NCBI GenBank assembly: GCA_002839855.1
Contig: PGYV01000004.1
Span: forward strand, 141,988 to 205,987
Length of the DNA stretch: 64,000 nt
Direction: 5' to 3'
Source of the DNA: Candidatus Goldiibacteriota bacterium HGW-Goldbacteria-1
Lineage (GTDB): Bacteria; Oederibacteriota; PGYV01
This document shows positions 53,276-61,647 of the stretch, piece by piece (positions within the stretch are counted from its first letter, which is position 1; each line of letters opens with the position of its first letter). The position numbers were made by a program, and so were the translations under genes. The notes beneath the pieces were generated by a model. The model was given only the letters and a program-made list of their open reading frames with translations. It searched no databases and was not told where the DNA came from.

Positions 53276-54667
53276 ATGATTAACGAAAATACACTCCACG
53301 AATATGACAGCGAAACAAAAAACGCGGCGCTTATATCGGCAATGATAGCGGCTTTTTCCATGTCATTTATGGGTTCTTCGCTTAACGTGGCATTACCTTC
53401 AATAGGAAAAGAATTCGGCGTAAGCGCCCTTTTTCTTGGCTGGATTGCCACATCCTACCTTTTAAGTTCGGCAATCTTTCAGGTACCATTCGGCAGGCTT
53501 GCCGACATTTACGGAAGGCGCAGGTATTTCACCTTAGGAATGATAATTTTTACATTATCATCACTGGCCACCGTGTTTGTTACAAACGTCGTTTTATTTA
53601 TAACCCTGCGCGTGGTTCAGGGTATTGGAGGGTCAATGGTGTTTGGGACGGGTGTAGCGATTTTAACATCTGTTTTTAACGCCAGAGAACGGGGCAAAGT
53701 ACTTGGGCTTAACGTTGCCGCGGTTTATACGGGGCTGTCAGCAGGGCCTTTTTTAGGCGGCATTCTTACGCAGAATTTCGGATGGCGTTATATATTTCTG
53801 CTTAATACCTCAATGTGCGCGGCAGCTGTCTTTTTTGCCGCGTTTAAAATGAAAGGCGAATGGGCGGAATCGGGCGGCGAATCTTTTGACCTTATCGGCT
53901 CTTTAATTTTCGCGCCCGGAATGTTCTTTTTAATATTCGGGCTGTCGTCATTGCCTTCAACGACAGGCGCAGCGGCGCTTATACTTGGCATACTGCTTCT
54001 TATTTTATTTGTTATTGTGGAATTTAGAATAAAACACCCTGTTATGAATATGAAGCTGTTTTTTCACAACGCGGTGTTTGCCTTTTCAAATCTGGCCGCG
54101 CTTATTCACTACGCCTCTTCTTTCGCGGTCTCTTTCCTTTTAAGTTTGTACCTGCAGTACGTTAAAGGCTTTTCCCCGCAGGCGGCAGGGCTGGTGCTTA
54201 TGATACAGCCGGTAATTATGATGGCATTCGCCCCCGCGGCAGGAAAATTATCAGACAGGTTTAACCCGGGTAAAATTGCATCATCAGGAATGGCAATGAC
54301 AGCAGCCGGCCTTTTAATGCTTGTCTTTATTAACGCGCAGACGCCGGTGTATTACACGGCAGCCGCGCTTATTTTTATAGGGTTTGGGTTCGCGTTTTTC
54401 TCTTCGCCCAACACCAACGCGGTTATGAGCAGCGTGGAGAGAAAGGACTATTCAATTGCGTCAGCCGCGCTTGGGACAATGAGGGTGACAGGCCAGATGA
54501 CCGGCCTTGCCATAGGGATGATGGCGCTTTCAATATTCATAGGAACCGCAAAGATAGAACCTTCAAATATGGGCGAGTTTATAAAAGCCGTACAGGCGGC
54601 GTTTATGCTGTCAGCCGCGCTGTGTATTACGGGTATTTTCGCGTCATTGCAGAGAAATAAAAGATAA
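53276..54667 (+). CDS. MFS transporter, drug/proton antiporter type
   Basis: This 463-residue protein has the DHA2/EmrB-QacA pattern of the major facilitator superfamily. NVALPSIGKEFG, GRLADIYGRRRYF (motif A), LRVVQGIGGSMVF and the later GAPxxGG-like GLSAGPFLGGILT (motif C) are clear. It has about 14 hydrophobic stretches. It probably exports a small organic compound with proton coupling. No Shine-Dalgarno site is visible; TATATT lies 7 nt before the ATG, so the message may be leaderless. It converges on queC, with 4 bp between them. Confidence 0.92.
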   Translation: MINENTLHEYDSETKNAALISAMIAAFSMSFMGSSLNVALPSIGKEFGVSALFLGWIATSYLLSSAIFQVPFGRLADIYGRRRYFTLGMIIFTLSSLATVFVTNVVLFITLRVVQGIGGSMVFGTGVAILTSVFNARERGKVLGLNVAAVYTGLSAGPFLGGILTQNFGWRYIFLLNTSMCAAAVFFAAFKMKGEWAESGGESFDLIGSLIFAPGMFFLIFGLSSLPSTTGAAALILGILLLILFVIVEFRIKHPVMNMKLFFHNAVFAFSNLAALIHYASSFAVSFLLSLYLQYVKGFSPQAAGLVLMIQPVIMMAFAPAAGKLSDRFNPGKIASSGMAMTAAGLLMLVFINAQTPVYYTAAALIFIGFGFAFFSSPNTNAVMSSVERKDYSIASAALGTMRVTGQMTGLAIGMMALSIFIGTAKIEPSNMGEFIKAVQAAFMLSAALCITGIFASLQRNKR

Positions 54668-54671
54668 ACCT

Positions 54672-55343
54672 TTAATTGTGTTTCAGCGGGTCGGCAATGC
54701 CGGCTTCTTTAAAACCTTTCGCGCGGAGTCTGCACGCCGGGCATTTATTACAGGGCTTATTATTACCTTCATAACATGTGTGCGTATATTTCATCATATC
54801 AAGCACTTTCAATTCTTTCGCCAAAAGCACTGTCTGCATCTTGTTTTTGTTCAGTAAAGGAGTATGAATTTTTACAGGGTATTCCATCCCCAGCGATAGG
54901 CTTTTTTCCATTGAACGGATAAACTCCCCCCTGCAGTCCGGATATCCTGAATAATCCGCCTGCGACACGCCTATTACGATATTTTCCGCTTTGTTAACAT
55001 AGGCGTAAGCCGCGGCAGCAGTTAAAAACAGGATATTCCTGCCAGGTACAAAAGACGCCGGCAGTTTTTTGTTTATTTTATCGTGTTTATTAATTGATGA
55101 TGTCTTATCAAGCAAAGCGGAGTTTTGGATAGCTTCGTACTCTTTAACAACAATAACCGTGTGTTTTACCCCGGCAAGTTTGGCAATTTTAGCCGCGCTT
55201 TTAAGTTCTATTTTATGGCGCTGGCCATAGTCAAAGCTTACAGCCATAACGTTTTTGAATTTCTTCATCGCCCAAAAAAGCGCAGTGGTTGAATCCTGCC
55301 CGCCGGACAAAAGCACAACGCATCTGGAATTTATTTTTTTCAT
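54672..55343 (-). CDS. queC: 7-cyano-7-deazaguanine synthase
   Basis: This 223-residue enzyme makes preQ0, the precursor of queuosine and related deazapurines. The ATP-pyrophosphatase motif SGGQDSTTALFW is at about residues 13-24. SFDYGQRHKIEL and the zinc site CYEGNNKPCNKCPACRLR with four Cys are complete. It acts in the cytoplasm on 7-carboxy-7-deazaguanine. GGCGGAGA precedes the ATG. No queD, queE or queF neighbour is visible; the next gene codes for a secreted protein. Confidence 0.96.
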   Translation of the reverse strand: MKKINSRCVVLLSGGQDSTTALFWAMKKFKNVMAVSFDYGQRHKIELKSAAKIAKLAGVKHTVIVVKEYEAIQNSALLDKTSSINKHDKINKKLPASFVPGRNILFLTAAAAYAYVNKAENIVIGVSQADYSGYPDCRGEFIRSMEKSLSLGMEYPVKIHTPLLNKNKMQTVLLAKELKVLDMMKYTHTCYEGNNKPCNKCPACRLRAKGFKEAGIADPLKHN

Positions 55344-55433
55344 TTATCTCCGCCTTAAGTGTTTTAAGGATTTTACTATGTATCCCACCCGTGGTCAACA
55401 CGATTGATGTTTGCCATTGGCATTGTATTTAAT

Positions 55434-55505
55434 GTAGAGACGCATCATGATGCGTCTCTGATTTTGATTTTAAAAAATACGAGGCGCAATATATTGCGCC
55501 TCTAC
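55434..55505. repeat. AGACGC double-palindrome element, second copy
   Basis: The element starts GTAGAGACGCATCATGATGC and ends with the palindrome GAGGCGCAATATATTGCGCC followed by TCTAC. Its outer ends and the two internal palindromes match the copy at 4979-5049, with paired changes (GAGACGC to GAGGCGC on both sides), suggesting selection for pairing. Confidence 0.85.
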
Positions 55506-55527
55506 GTTATAAAACAAACCGAACAAA

Positions 55528-56547
55528 CTAAAACAAAACCATCTCAACCGCATCTTCATCCGCAGAAGTACTGCTATTTCTTATTTTACCTTTTATTTCA
55601 AATCTATCACCAAGCAGATTAAACTCTTTAACCCACACAAAATAATTTTCCATTTTCTTTTCATTGATAGCAAACCTGTCAGCGGATTTATCATACTTCA
55701 AACTAACCAGATATCCGGACTCATTGTGATTGCAAACAAAATAAACATCAGTATTTGATGCCCAAACAAATTTCCAGGACACATCATATCGTTCCTTCAA
55801 ATTCTCAAATTTCTTTTCCTCTCCATTTTCAAAAGGATATGCCACAAACATTTTTCTTGCTTTTAGATCTAAAACATCCACATAATCTGACATATACTCC
55901 TCAGGCATACCCATTCTCGGCATATATCTGAGCATACAAATAAATCGTTTATCAGGAGATATCGCAATACTTCTTGCAGGAAAATACATCATTTCTTTTT
56001 TCTTATTTATTTTAAACATCGTAAAAACGGCATTTTCATTCGAACCAAACGAATAACCTTTAACTAAAAATTCTTTATCTGTTATCCATATAATATCTTC
56101 TATTCTGTCCGTTAAATTTTTAACAATATGCTTTTTAGCGCCTTTCCCTGATAGTTTCATAGTCCATACTGTAAAGTATTCAAGATTGCCTTTTTTCGGC
56201 ACTATCTGATCCTTTTTATCAAAATACGCAACCATTTCTTTATTCGGCGAAAGTATAATATGCTTTTTCTCTCCCAATCGATCAAAAAGTTTAATTTTAA
56301 CCCCATCTATTTCCGCATAAACCTTTTCACCTTCCACTATAATCTCTTCACTGAAATTATATTTTGATTGCTCCTCTTCATGCGGTTCATCTTTTGTGTT
56401 AACAACAATAATATTTCTGCCTTTTTTCATTTCTTTTATTCTTTCATCTATTGCTTTTTCTTCTTCCTCCGTAAACTTAATATCTGCAGAAAAAACACAC
56501 TGCGTAAATAATAAAAAAATCACTGCAAGAATGTATTTGTTTTTCAC
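55528..56547 (-). CDS. Secreted hypothetical protein with beta-propeller-like segments
   Basis: This 339-residue protein has a Sec signal peptide (KNKYILAVIFLLFTQCVFSA). The rest contains short beta-rich repeats with the pattern IILSPNKEMVAYF, SIAISPDKRFICML and IWITDKEFLV, resembling the blades of TolB- or WD40-like propellers. The GTG at 56547 lies 4 nt after GAGGTGGG; an ATG at 56571 is an alternative. It resembles in plan, but not strongly in sequence, the next secreted gene. Function unknown. Confidence 0.7.
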   Translation of the reverse strand: MKNKYILAVIFLLFTQCVFSADIKFTEEEEKAIDERIKEMKKGRNIIVVNTKDEPHEEEQSKYNFSEEIIVEGEKVYAEIDGVKIKLFDRLGEKKHIILSPNKEMVAYFDKKDQIVPKKGNLEYFTVWTMKLSGKGAKKHIVKNLTDRIEDIIWITDKEFLVKGYSFGSNENAVFTMFKINKKKEMMYFPARSIAISPDKRFICMLRYMPRMGMPEEYMSDYVDVLDLKARKMFVAYPFENGEEKKFENLKERYDVSWKFVWASNTDVYFVCNHNESGYLVSLKYDKSADRFAINEKKMENYFVWVKEFNLLGDRFEIKGKIRNSSTSADEDAVEMVLF

Positions 56548-56598
56548 TTTTCCCACCTCATATGGTTTCATTATTAATTTAGCTTGTGCTTTTCGTTC

Positions 56599-56784
56599 TG
56601 GTAGCCGCACCCTTCAGGGTGCGTTGTTTTAAATCTATACTGTCCCTGCTTCTTCTGCCCGTAAACTCGCTTCATCGCAGGGATTTCCGCTGCGCATGCT
56701 CGCTCCAACCGCACCTTAAAAGGTGCGCCTACCAGGACAAAAATCTAACTGCCGCGGGCTGAAGACCCGCGTCCGCGTCTACCA
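56599..56784. repeat. TGGTAG palindrome elements with inserted loop
   Basis: The first element runs from TGGTAGCCGCACCCTTCAGGG (56599) to GGTGCGCCTACCA (56734), but the spacer between its two halves is about 70 bp, with CTGTCCCTGCTTC... at its centre. A second, half element with the GCGGGCTGAAGACCCGC palindrome follows at 56748-56784. Together they fill the gap of about 185 bp. Confidence 0.8.
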
Positions 56785-56808
56785 AAAATCAATCCTAAAT
56801 ACGCTCTT

Positions 56809-57663
56809 TTAAATCTCCAAAACAGCCATCACGGGTTCACCGTTATGATTTGTGCCGGTTATTCTTATTCTGTTATTAACCCATTCAAGTTTTTCTATTT
56901 TCATTATCGATTTATCAAATATTTTCAAAGTCTTTCCGGGATTCTTTATGTCTTTATGAAAATTCAACACAACCAGCTTATTATTTTTAATGCCTGCAAC
57001 TATAAACGCCACAGTATCCGGGTCTTTCCAAACAAAATCTGACAGCATGCCGATATCTTCGCTTTCAAATTGATAAACTACAGGTATGGGTTTTTCATCA
57101 AACTTTATCTTTTTATTGCCGGTCAGAGATAACAGTTTTACCGCCATTCTTATTGATTCAGGAGCCCCTCTTGGCGGCAATTGTATATAAATTATTTTAT
57201 CTGCAGATTTCGGCATGCTGAATTTCGCCCCCAACAAACTAAGAAACCTGCTTTTATCCTTTAACCAAGAAAATCTTATCTCTTCATATCCCTTGTCTTT
57301 GTCACAGCGGCAAAACAAAATATTATTATTGGGTATCTCCACATCCAATAAATCAAAGCAACTAACCCCGGAATTTACTATAAATTCTAAGCGCCCATTT
57401 TCGGCATTATGAACATAAACATCAAAGATTCCCTCGCCTTTCTTCTTTGCATATAATATTTTCTTTTTTGATATCGAAAACTTAATATTACGTTTTTCAT
57501 CCGTATCATCATTTATAATAACAGTATTTTTATCTTTTATTAAAAGGATTTTGTTATCATTGATAACTAATTCGCCGTCAACAGATTCAGCACTAAGTGG
57601 TAAAAAAGACAATCCAATTAAAGCGATAACCGCGATAAGTGAAAGTAATGTTATTTTTTTCAT
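56809..57663 (-). CDS. Secreted hypothetical protein
   Basis: This 284-residue protein has a signal peptide (about 1-25, ending SFLPLSAE). The rest is predicted to be beta-rich, with strand pairs such as KILYAKKKGEGIFDVYVH, IIYIQLPPRG and VAFIVAGIKNNKLVVLN. This recalls a TolB-like propeller, but no family is certain. The gene stands alone, flanked by repeats on both sides. The layout is similar to that of the gene at 55528-56547, so the two may act together or be distant paralogs. Confidence 0.7.
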   Translation of the reverse strand: MKKITLLSLIAVIALIGLSFLPLSAESVDGELVINDNKILLIKDKNTVIINDDTDEKRNIKFSISKKKILYAKKKGEGIFDVYVHNAENGRLEFIVNSGVSCFDLLDVEIPNNNILFCRCDKDKGYEEIRFSWLKDKSRFLSLLGAKFSMPKSADKIIYIQLPPRGAPESIRMAVKLLSLTGNKKIKFDEKPIPVVYQFESEDIGMLSDFVWKDPDTVAFIVAGIKNNKLVVLNFHKDIKNPGKTLKIFDKSIMKIEKLEWVNNRIRITGTNHNGEPVMAVLEI

Positions 57664-57764
57664 CCCAATTCCCTTTGTTTTGATATTTTATAATTACAAG
57701 GATATGTTAGCATAATTTCTTTAAAAAAGCGGTGAGATTTAGGATTTTGAACAAATACAAAACC

Positions 57765-57789
57765 GAGACGCAATGTATTGCGTCTCTAC
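57765..57789. repeat. AGACGC palindrome, half element
   Basis: GAGACGCAATGTATTGCGTC followed by TCTAC is the right half of the AGACGC element, without the left half. It lies between a secreted protein gene and the possible toxin-antitoxin pair. Confidence 0.8.
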
Positions 57790-57800
57790 GTTAACGTTTT

Positions 57801-58064
57801 TTAAAACAGGCACTTAAAATCCGCAATTACGATTTTCCCGTCTTTTAAAACAGCAAAAGCAATCTCAAAATGATTTTTATCATTATAGTGTACTTTTTTT
57901 ATCCCCAGCTTGCTGTCACAAACCACATTTATTATACCGGGAGTATTATTAAAGGTTTTAAGCCGGGATAACGCAAGGATAATTCTGCAGAATATTTTTT
58001 TCTTTTGCCCTGTCAGCATATTATATTTTAGTAACGCCTGTTCCAGAAAAGATATTAACTCCAT
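57801..58064 (-). CDS. Possible toxin component of a type II pair
   Basis: This 87-residue basic protein starts at the ATG immediately after the TAG of the upstream gene. Its C-terminal half (KKVHYNDKNHFEIAFAVLKD) could form the beta sheet of a RelE/ParE-like toxin. No catalytic residues can be assigned with confidence. The direct adjacency to a ribbon-helix-helix-like protein suggests a toxin-antitoxin pair. A simple pair of small genes of other function is possible. Confidence 0.55.
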   Translation of the reverse strand: MELISFLEQALLKYNMLTGQKKKIFCRIILALSRLKTFNNTPGIINVVCDSKLGIKKVHYNDKNHFEIAFAVLKDGKIVIADFKCLF

Positions 58065-58334
58065 CTATTTTTTTGCCGTTGTTTTGATTTTGGAAGGTAT
58101 TTTTTTACCTGTTACTTCAGAAAAACCTTTGGCTGATTTTAATTTCTCTTCAAAATTATCAAACGCGGATTCAAAGTTAAACGAATCTTCTTTAAGTTCC
58201 ACAATCCTCATCTCATCCAGCATGGCGCGTTCAAGTAATTTGTGTATTTTATACCCTTTTTCATCGCAAAAGTTCCTGAATTTATCCCTAACATCCTTAT
58301 CTATCTTGTTTGTAAAGGTCGCAAGTTTCGCCAT
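58065..58334 (-). CDS. Ribbon-helix-helix-like DNA-binding protein, possible antitoxin
   Basis: This 89-residue protein has a short N-terminal strand (MAKLATFTNKID) and two helices (KDVRDKFRNFCDEKGYKIHKLLERAML), as in ribbon-helix-helix repressors. The C-terminal tail is charged and likely flexible, as in antitoxins. GGGGTGA lies before the ATG at 58334; a frame extended to 58391 is unlikely. It sits directly before the small basic gene, without a gap. Confidence 0.65.
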   Translation of the reverse strand: MAKLATFTNKIDKDVRDKFRNFCDEKGYKIHKLLERAMLDEMRIVELKEDSFNFESAFDNFEEKLKSAKGFSEVTGKKIPSKIKTTAKK

Positions 58335-58462
58335 ATCATTCACCCCGTATGCTGTCAGTTTTTGTTTCCATACAAAGTATACCCGCGCCACAATTCAAAT
58401 TCAAGTACAAAATAATTATTTATTACGTGGTTTTGTTTTTTAGGTTTTAACCCCATAATTTC

Positions 58463-58610
58463 AAATCTACTGCCGCACCTTAAAAGGTGCGGCTACCAGT
58501 TCCAGTTCTTCCAAGCCTCCAAGCATCTAACCATCCAAGCCTCTACTTACCAAGCCTCCAAGCATCTAACCATCCATGCCTCTACTTACCAAGCCTCCGG
58601 CTTACAAAGT
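58463..58610. repeat. Half palindrome element and octamer array before comF
   Basis: A right half of the TGGTAG element (CCGCACCTTAAAAGGTGCGG then CTACCA, 58463-58498) is followed by octamers CCAAGCCT, CCAAGCAT, CTAACCAT and similar (58510-58610). The octamers reach the comF stop codon region and include a partial internal duplication (CAAGCCTCTACTTAC twice). Confidence 0.82.
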
Positions 58611-59297
58611 CCTCGCCGCCGTCAAACATATCACTTTCCCCGCTCCTGCTTTTTTTAACACGCGTGCGGCTTCATTTAGCGTCGCGCAGGTGGTGGCAAC
58701 GTCGTCAACCAGCGCGATTGGCATGCCCGTAACGTCAGACGAGGCTTTAAACGCGCCTTTTACGTTTTTTGCCCTGTCTTGCCTTTCAAGAAACCTCTGC
58801 TGCTGCGTCTCTTTTACTTTTATCAGAGCGTTAATTACCTTATTGCCGCTTAGCTTTGCCAATTCTTTTGCCAGCACTTCACTTTGATTATAACCCCGCT
58901 CCGCGCCTGTTAACCTGCTTACCGGGACGGGGACAAAAACAAAACCGGTTAAATCCACATCCGCGTTATTCATAAAATATTGCGCGATTACTTTTCCGGC
59001 TTTTGTCTTTTGATGAAATTTTAAGGAGTGTATAAGCGCCCTAAGCGCGCCTTCATACGCGCCGGCAGAACGCGCGTAATCAAAATACCTTTTGTTCACC
59101 CTGCACGCGGTGCATGTGTCAACGTGTTTGGACGGTAATGAAATACCGCAGATTTTACAGTAATTTTTGCCGATTGGTTTTATGGAATTGTAACAGGAAG
59201 GGCAGACATAACCGTATTGAAAATCCTTTATGTACCTGCCGCAGTTTGCGCATTCAGTGGGATAAAAAAGGCTTATAAGCCCGTTTACAAACTTCAT
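58602..59297 (-). CDS. comF: ComF family phosphoribosyltransferase-like protein
   Basis: This 231-residue protein has an N-terminal zinc-binding region (CANCGRY, CPSCYNS, CKICGIS, CTACR) and a C-terminal phosphoribosyltransferase fold, the layout of ComF, linked to DNA uptake in transformable bacteria. The PRPP motif IALVDDVATTCATLNE shows Cys where Gly is usual (TTGAT). FVPVPVSRLTGAERGYNQSEVLA is the usual ComF motif. It follows a glycosyltransferase gene by 24 bp. Confidence 0.9.
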   Translation of the reverse strand: MKFVNGLISLFYPTECANCGRYIKDFQYGYVCPSCYNSIKPIGKNYCKICGISLPSKHVDTCTACRVNKRYFDYARSAGAYEGALRALIHSLKFHQKTKAGKVIAQYFMNNADVDLTGFVFVPVPVSRLTGAERGYNQSEVLAKELAKLSGNKVINALIKVKETQQQRFLERQDRAKNVKGAFKASSDVTGMPIALVDDVATTCATLNEAARVLKKAGAGKVICLTAARTL

Positions 59298-59321
59298 CTC
59301 TACCCTCTATGTTTTAATATC

Positions 59322-60416
59322 TTACAGCAGCGCTTTACACAGCGCTATTATCTTCCCCGCGATTATTTCATTTGTATAATTTTCACTTACGCGTTTGTAT
59401 CCCTTTTCAACAAGTGAATTAAATAATTCTTTATTATTCTGCAGTTTTTCTATTGCTTCAGCAAGGCCAAAAGGGTTGCCTTCCCTGAAAATAAGGCCTG
59501 CGTCACCTATGACATTGGGTATTTCACCGGAATCAGAACCAATCACGGCTATTTTGGAAGCGAACGCCTCTATCAACACCCTTCCAAACTGCTCTTTCCA
59601 CCCTTCTGTCGTCACTGACGGTAAAATTAGCACCTGCATATTCTTTATACATTCGTTAAGCTGCGCCCTGTCCATATACCCGTGAAAAATAACCCGCTCT
59701 GATATATTTAGTTTTGCTGCGGAGTTTTTAAGCGTATTAACGTATTCTTCATTACCCGTACCCACAAGATTTAAATTAATATCTTTTACTTTTGACACCG
59801 CTTCAATAAGTGTATCCATGCCTTTTTCTTCTGTAAGCCTTCCTATATATACCGCCTCTTTAATCCCGCTGCCAAAACCGCATGCAGGTGAAAAATCACT
59901 GATATTTAAACCATACTGCGGTATTACCTCCAGAGGATTTACAAAACCTTTTACTTTAAGGATATCAGCGGCTTCTTTATTGCCCGCCACTGCCGCGTCC
60001 GCGTTTTTAAGGCAGTATTTTTCTATTTTATTGTAGATAAAGTTGTAGCTGCGGTGAATGTTTTCCCAAGTGAAAAATACGGTTTTTTTGCCCGCTTTTT
60101 TTGCGGCTTTTATGAACTGCCATGTCACAGCCACAAAAGGTTCTTCTTCAAGATAAACAATATCGGGGTTATGCTTTTTGATGATGTCATAGGCGTTAAG
60201 ATACAGGTGGAAGAAACGTTTTTTTATCATAACCGTTTTACCGGTTTCGTAAGTTATGGATTGATTACCCGTATATACAGGCGCATCTATGCCGCCTTCG
60301 GGCCAGTAAGGCGGGGTTACAAGTATAATTTCAGCGCCGAATTTTTCCGCCATAAGGCACAGCTTCTGCTGGTGGTACTGTAAAACAGAGCTGTGGGATA
60401 CAAAAAGTATTTTCAA
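59322..60416 (-). CDS. Glycosyltransferase family 4 protein
   Basis: This 364-residue protein has the GT-B fold typical of family 4. YIGRLTEEKGMDTLIEAVSK, FHGYMDRAQLNECI and EQFGRVLIEAFASKIAVIGS with the Glu that binds the nucleotide are clear. It would move a sugar from a nucleotide donor to a glycan or lipid acceptor. It lies next to sugar-nucleotide epimerase and dTDP-rhamnose genes, so a surface polysaccharide role is likely. The next gene begins 4 bp upstream. Confidence 0.9.
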   Translation of the reverse strand: MKILFVSHSSVLQYHQQKLCLMAEKFGAEIILVTPPYWPEGGIDAPVYTGNQSITYETGKTVMIKKRFFHLYLNAYDIIKKHNPDIVYLEEEPFVAVTWQFIKAAKKAGKKTVFFTWENIHRSYNFIYNKIEKYCLKNADAAVAGNKEAADILKVKGFVNPLEVIPQYGLNISDFSPACGFGSGIKEAVYIGRLTEEKGMDTLIEAVSKVKDINLNLVGTGNEEYVNTLKNSAAKLNISERVIFHGYMDRAQLNECIKNMQVLILPSVTTEGWKEQFGRVLIEAFASKIAVIGSDSGEIPNVIGDAGLIFREGNPFGLAEAIEKLQNNKELFNSLVEKGYKRVSENYTNEIIAGKIIALCKALL

Positions 60417-60420
60417 AACG

Positions 60421-61449
60421 CTACCCGATATCAGTAAACAGGTTCTTATGTTCTTTTACCCAGCCATAAAGTTTTTCCACGCCCTTTTCAGGCGAAGTTT
60501 TTGGCTGCCAGTTTAACATCTTTTTTGCCTTTGCTATATCGCAGACAAAAACAGGCTGGTCGCCGGGGCGCCATGGCCCAAACTTTGTGGGTATCTTTCT
60601 GCCGAAGAATTTTTCCAGAAATGCCAGAAGCTCCAGAAGCGACATTGTGTTTTTTGCGCCGCCGCCTATGTTAAAGGCCTGCCCTTTTACTTTGTCTATG
60701 TTTTTAATCGCCGCTTCATAAGCGTCAATTAAGTCCTCTATAAACAATACGTCGCGCACCTGTTTGCCGTCGCCGTAAATTGAAATTGTTTTGTTCAACA
60801 TGGCGGCTATGGTAAACCACGCCACCCAGCCCTGGTCTTCTATGCCAAACTGGCGGTAGCCGTAAATGCAGCTCTGCCGGAACACCACTGTCCTTAAACC
60901 GTATATCCTGCTGTAATCTATCATGTACTGATCCGCGGTTCCCTTGCTGCACCCGTAGGGGGAGTGAAAATCCAAGAGCCTTCCTTCGCTTATGCCTTTT
61001 GGGTAATCCCTATAAGCATATTTGCCTTTTTTTTCAACTATCTTAATATCTGTCATACCGCCGTAAACTTTGTTGGTGGAAGAATAAATTATAACAGGGT
61101 CAGACTTTGTGTTTCTTATTGCTTCTAACACATTAAAAGTGCCAAGCGCGTTAATTTCAAAATCTTCGCGCGGGTCGGTAACAGAAGTGGTAACCGCCAC
61201 CTGCGCCGCGTAGTGCAGCACCACGTCAAAATCCTTGTTCTTTTTAAAGACTTTTAAAAGGTCATTATAAATACGGGTATCGCCTTTTATAAATGTCAGG
61301 TTTTTGTGTTTTTTTAACATTGAAAGGTTCCAGTCCGTGCCCCTGCGCGACAGATTGTCAAACACATACACATCATGGCCCTGTTTTAAAAACCGCTCCG
61401 CGGCATTAGCCCCAATAAACCCCGCCCCGCCTGTAATTAATATTTTCAC
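60421..61449 (-). CDS. NAD-dependent epimerase, CDP-paratose 2-epimerase type
   Basis: This 342-residue protein belongs to the extended short-chain dehydrogenase family. GGAGFIGANAAE binds NAD near residue 7, SRRGTDWNLSML and SSTNKVYGGM are typical of the paratose 2-epimerase group, and YGCSKG carries the catalytic Tyr and Lys. The C-terminal GIEDQGWVAWF segment also fits. It would interconvert nucleotide-activated dideoxy-sugars or a related hexose, feeding the surface glycan. The exact substrate is inferred. Confidence 0.85.
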   Translation of the reverse strand: MKILITGGAGFIGANAAERFLKQGHDVYVFDNLSRRGTDWNLSMLKKHKNLTFIKGDTRIYNDLLKVFKKNKDFDVVLHYAAQVAVTTSVTDPREDFEINALGTFNVLEAIRNTKSDPVIIYSSTNKVYGGMTDIKIVEKKGKYAYRDYPKGISEGRLLDFHSPYGCSKGTADQYMIDYSRIYGLRTVVFRQSCIYGYRQFGIEDQGWVAWFTIAAMLNKTISIYGDGKQVRDVLFIEDLIDAYEAAIKNIDKVKGQAFNIGGGAKNTMSLLELLAFLEKFFGRKIPTKFGPWRPGDQPVFVCDIAKAKKMLNWQPKTSPEKGVEKLYGWVKEHKNLFTDIG

Positions 61450-61518
61450 ATATCACCTCGTATTTTTAATTTTGTCTTTATTGGTTAAACATTACCGCAT
61501 GCTAATCCCATTCCTGCC

Positions 61519-61587
61519 GGACAGCGCAGGAGCGCTGTCCCTATAAGGTCTATTGCTTTCGTAGGGGACGTGCTCCTGCGCGTCCCG
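61519..61587. repeat. Two GC-rich palindromes between epimerase and rfbD
   Basis: GGACAGCGC and GCGCTGTCC form a perfect 9-bp stem with a 4-nt loop (61519-61540). GGGACG and CGTCCC (61565-61586) form a second, looser one. They share the core CGCAGGAGC in opposite orientation. The organisation, two palindromes spaced by about 25 bp, recalls the AGACGC element. Confidence 0.7.
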
Positions 61588-61647
61588 CTGATCTTCTTTC
61601 TTAATTTATTATCTATGGGTTATGGGATAAAAGTTTATGGGTTAAAA

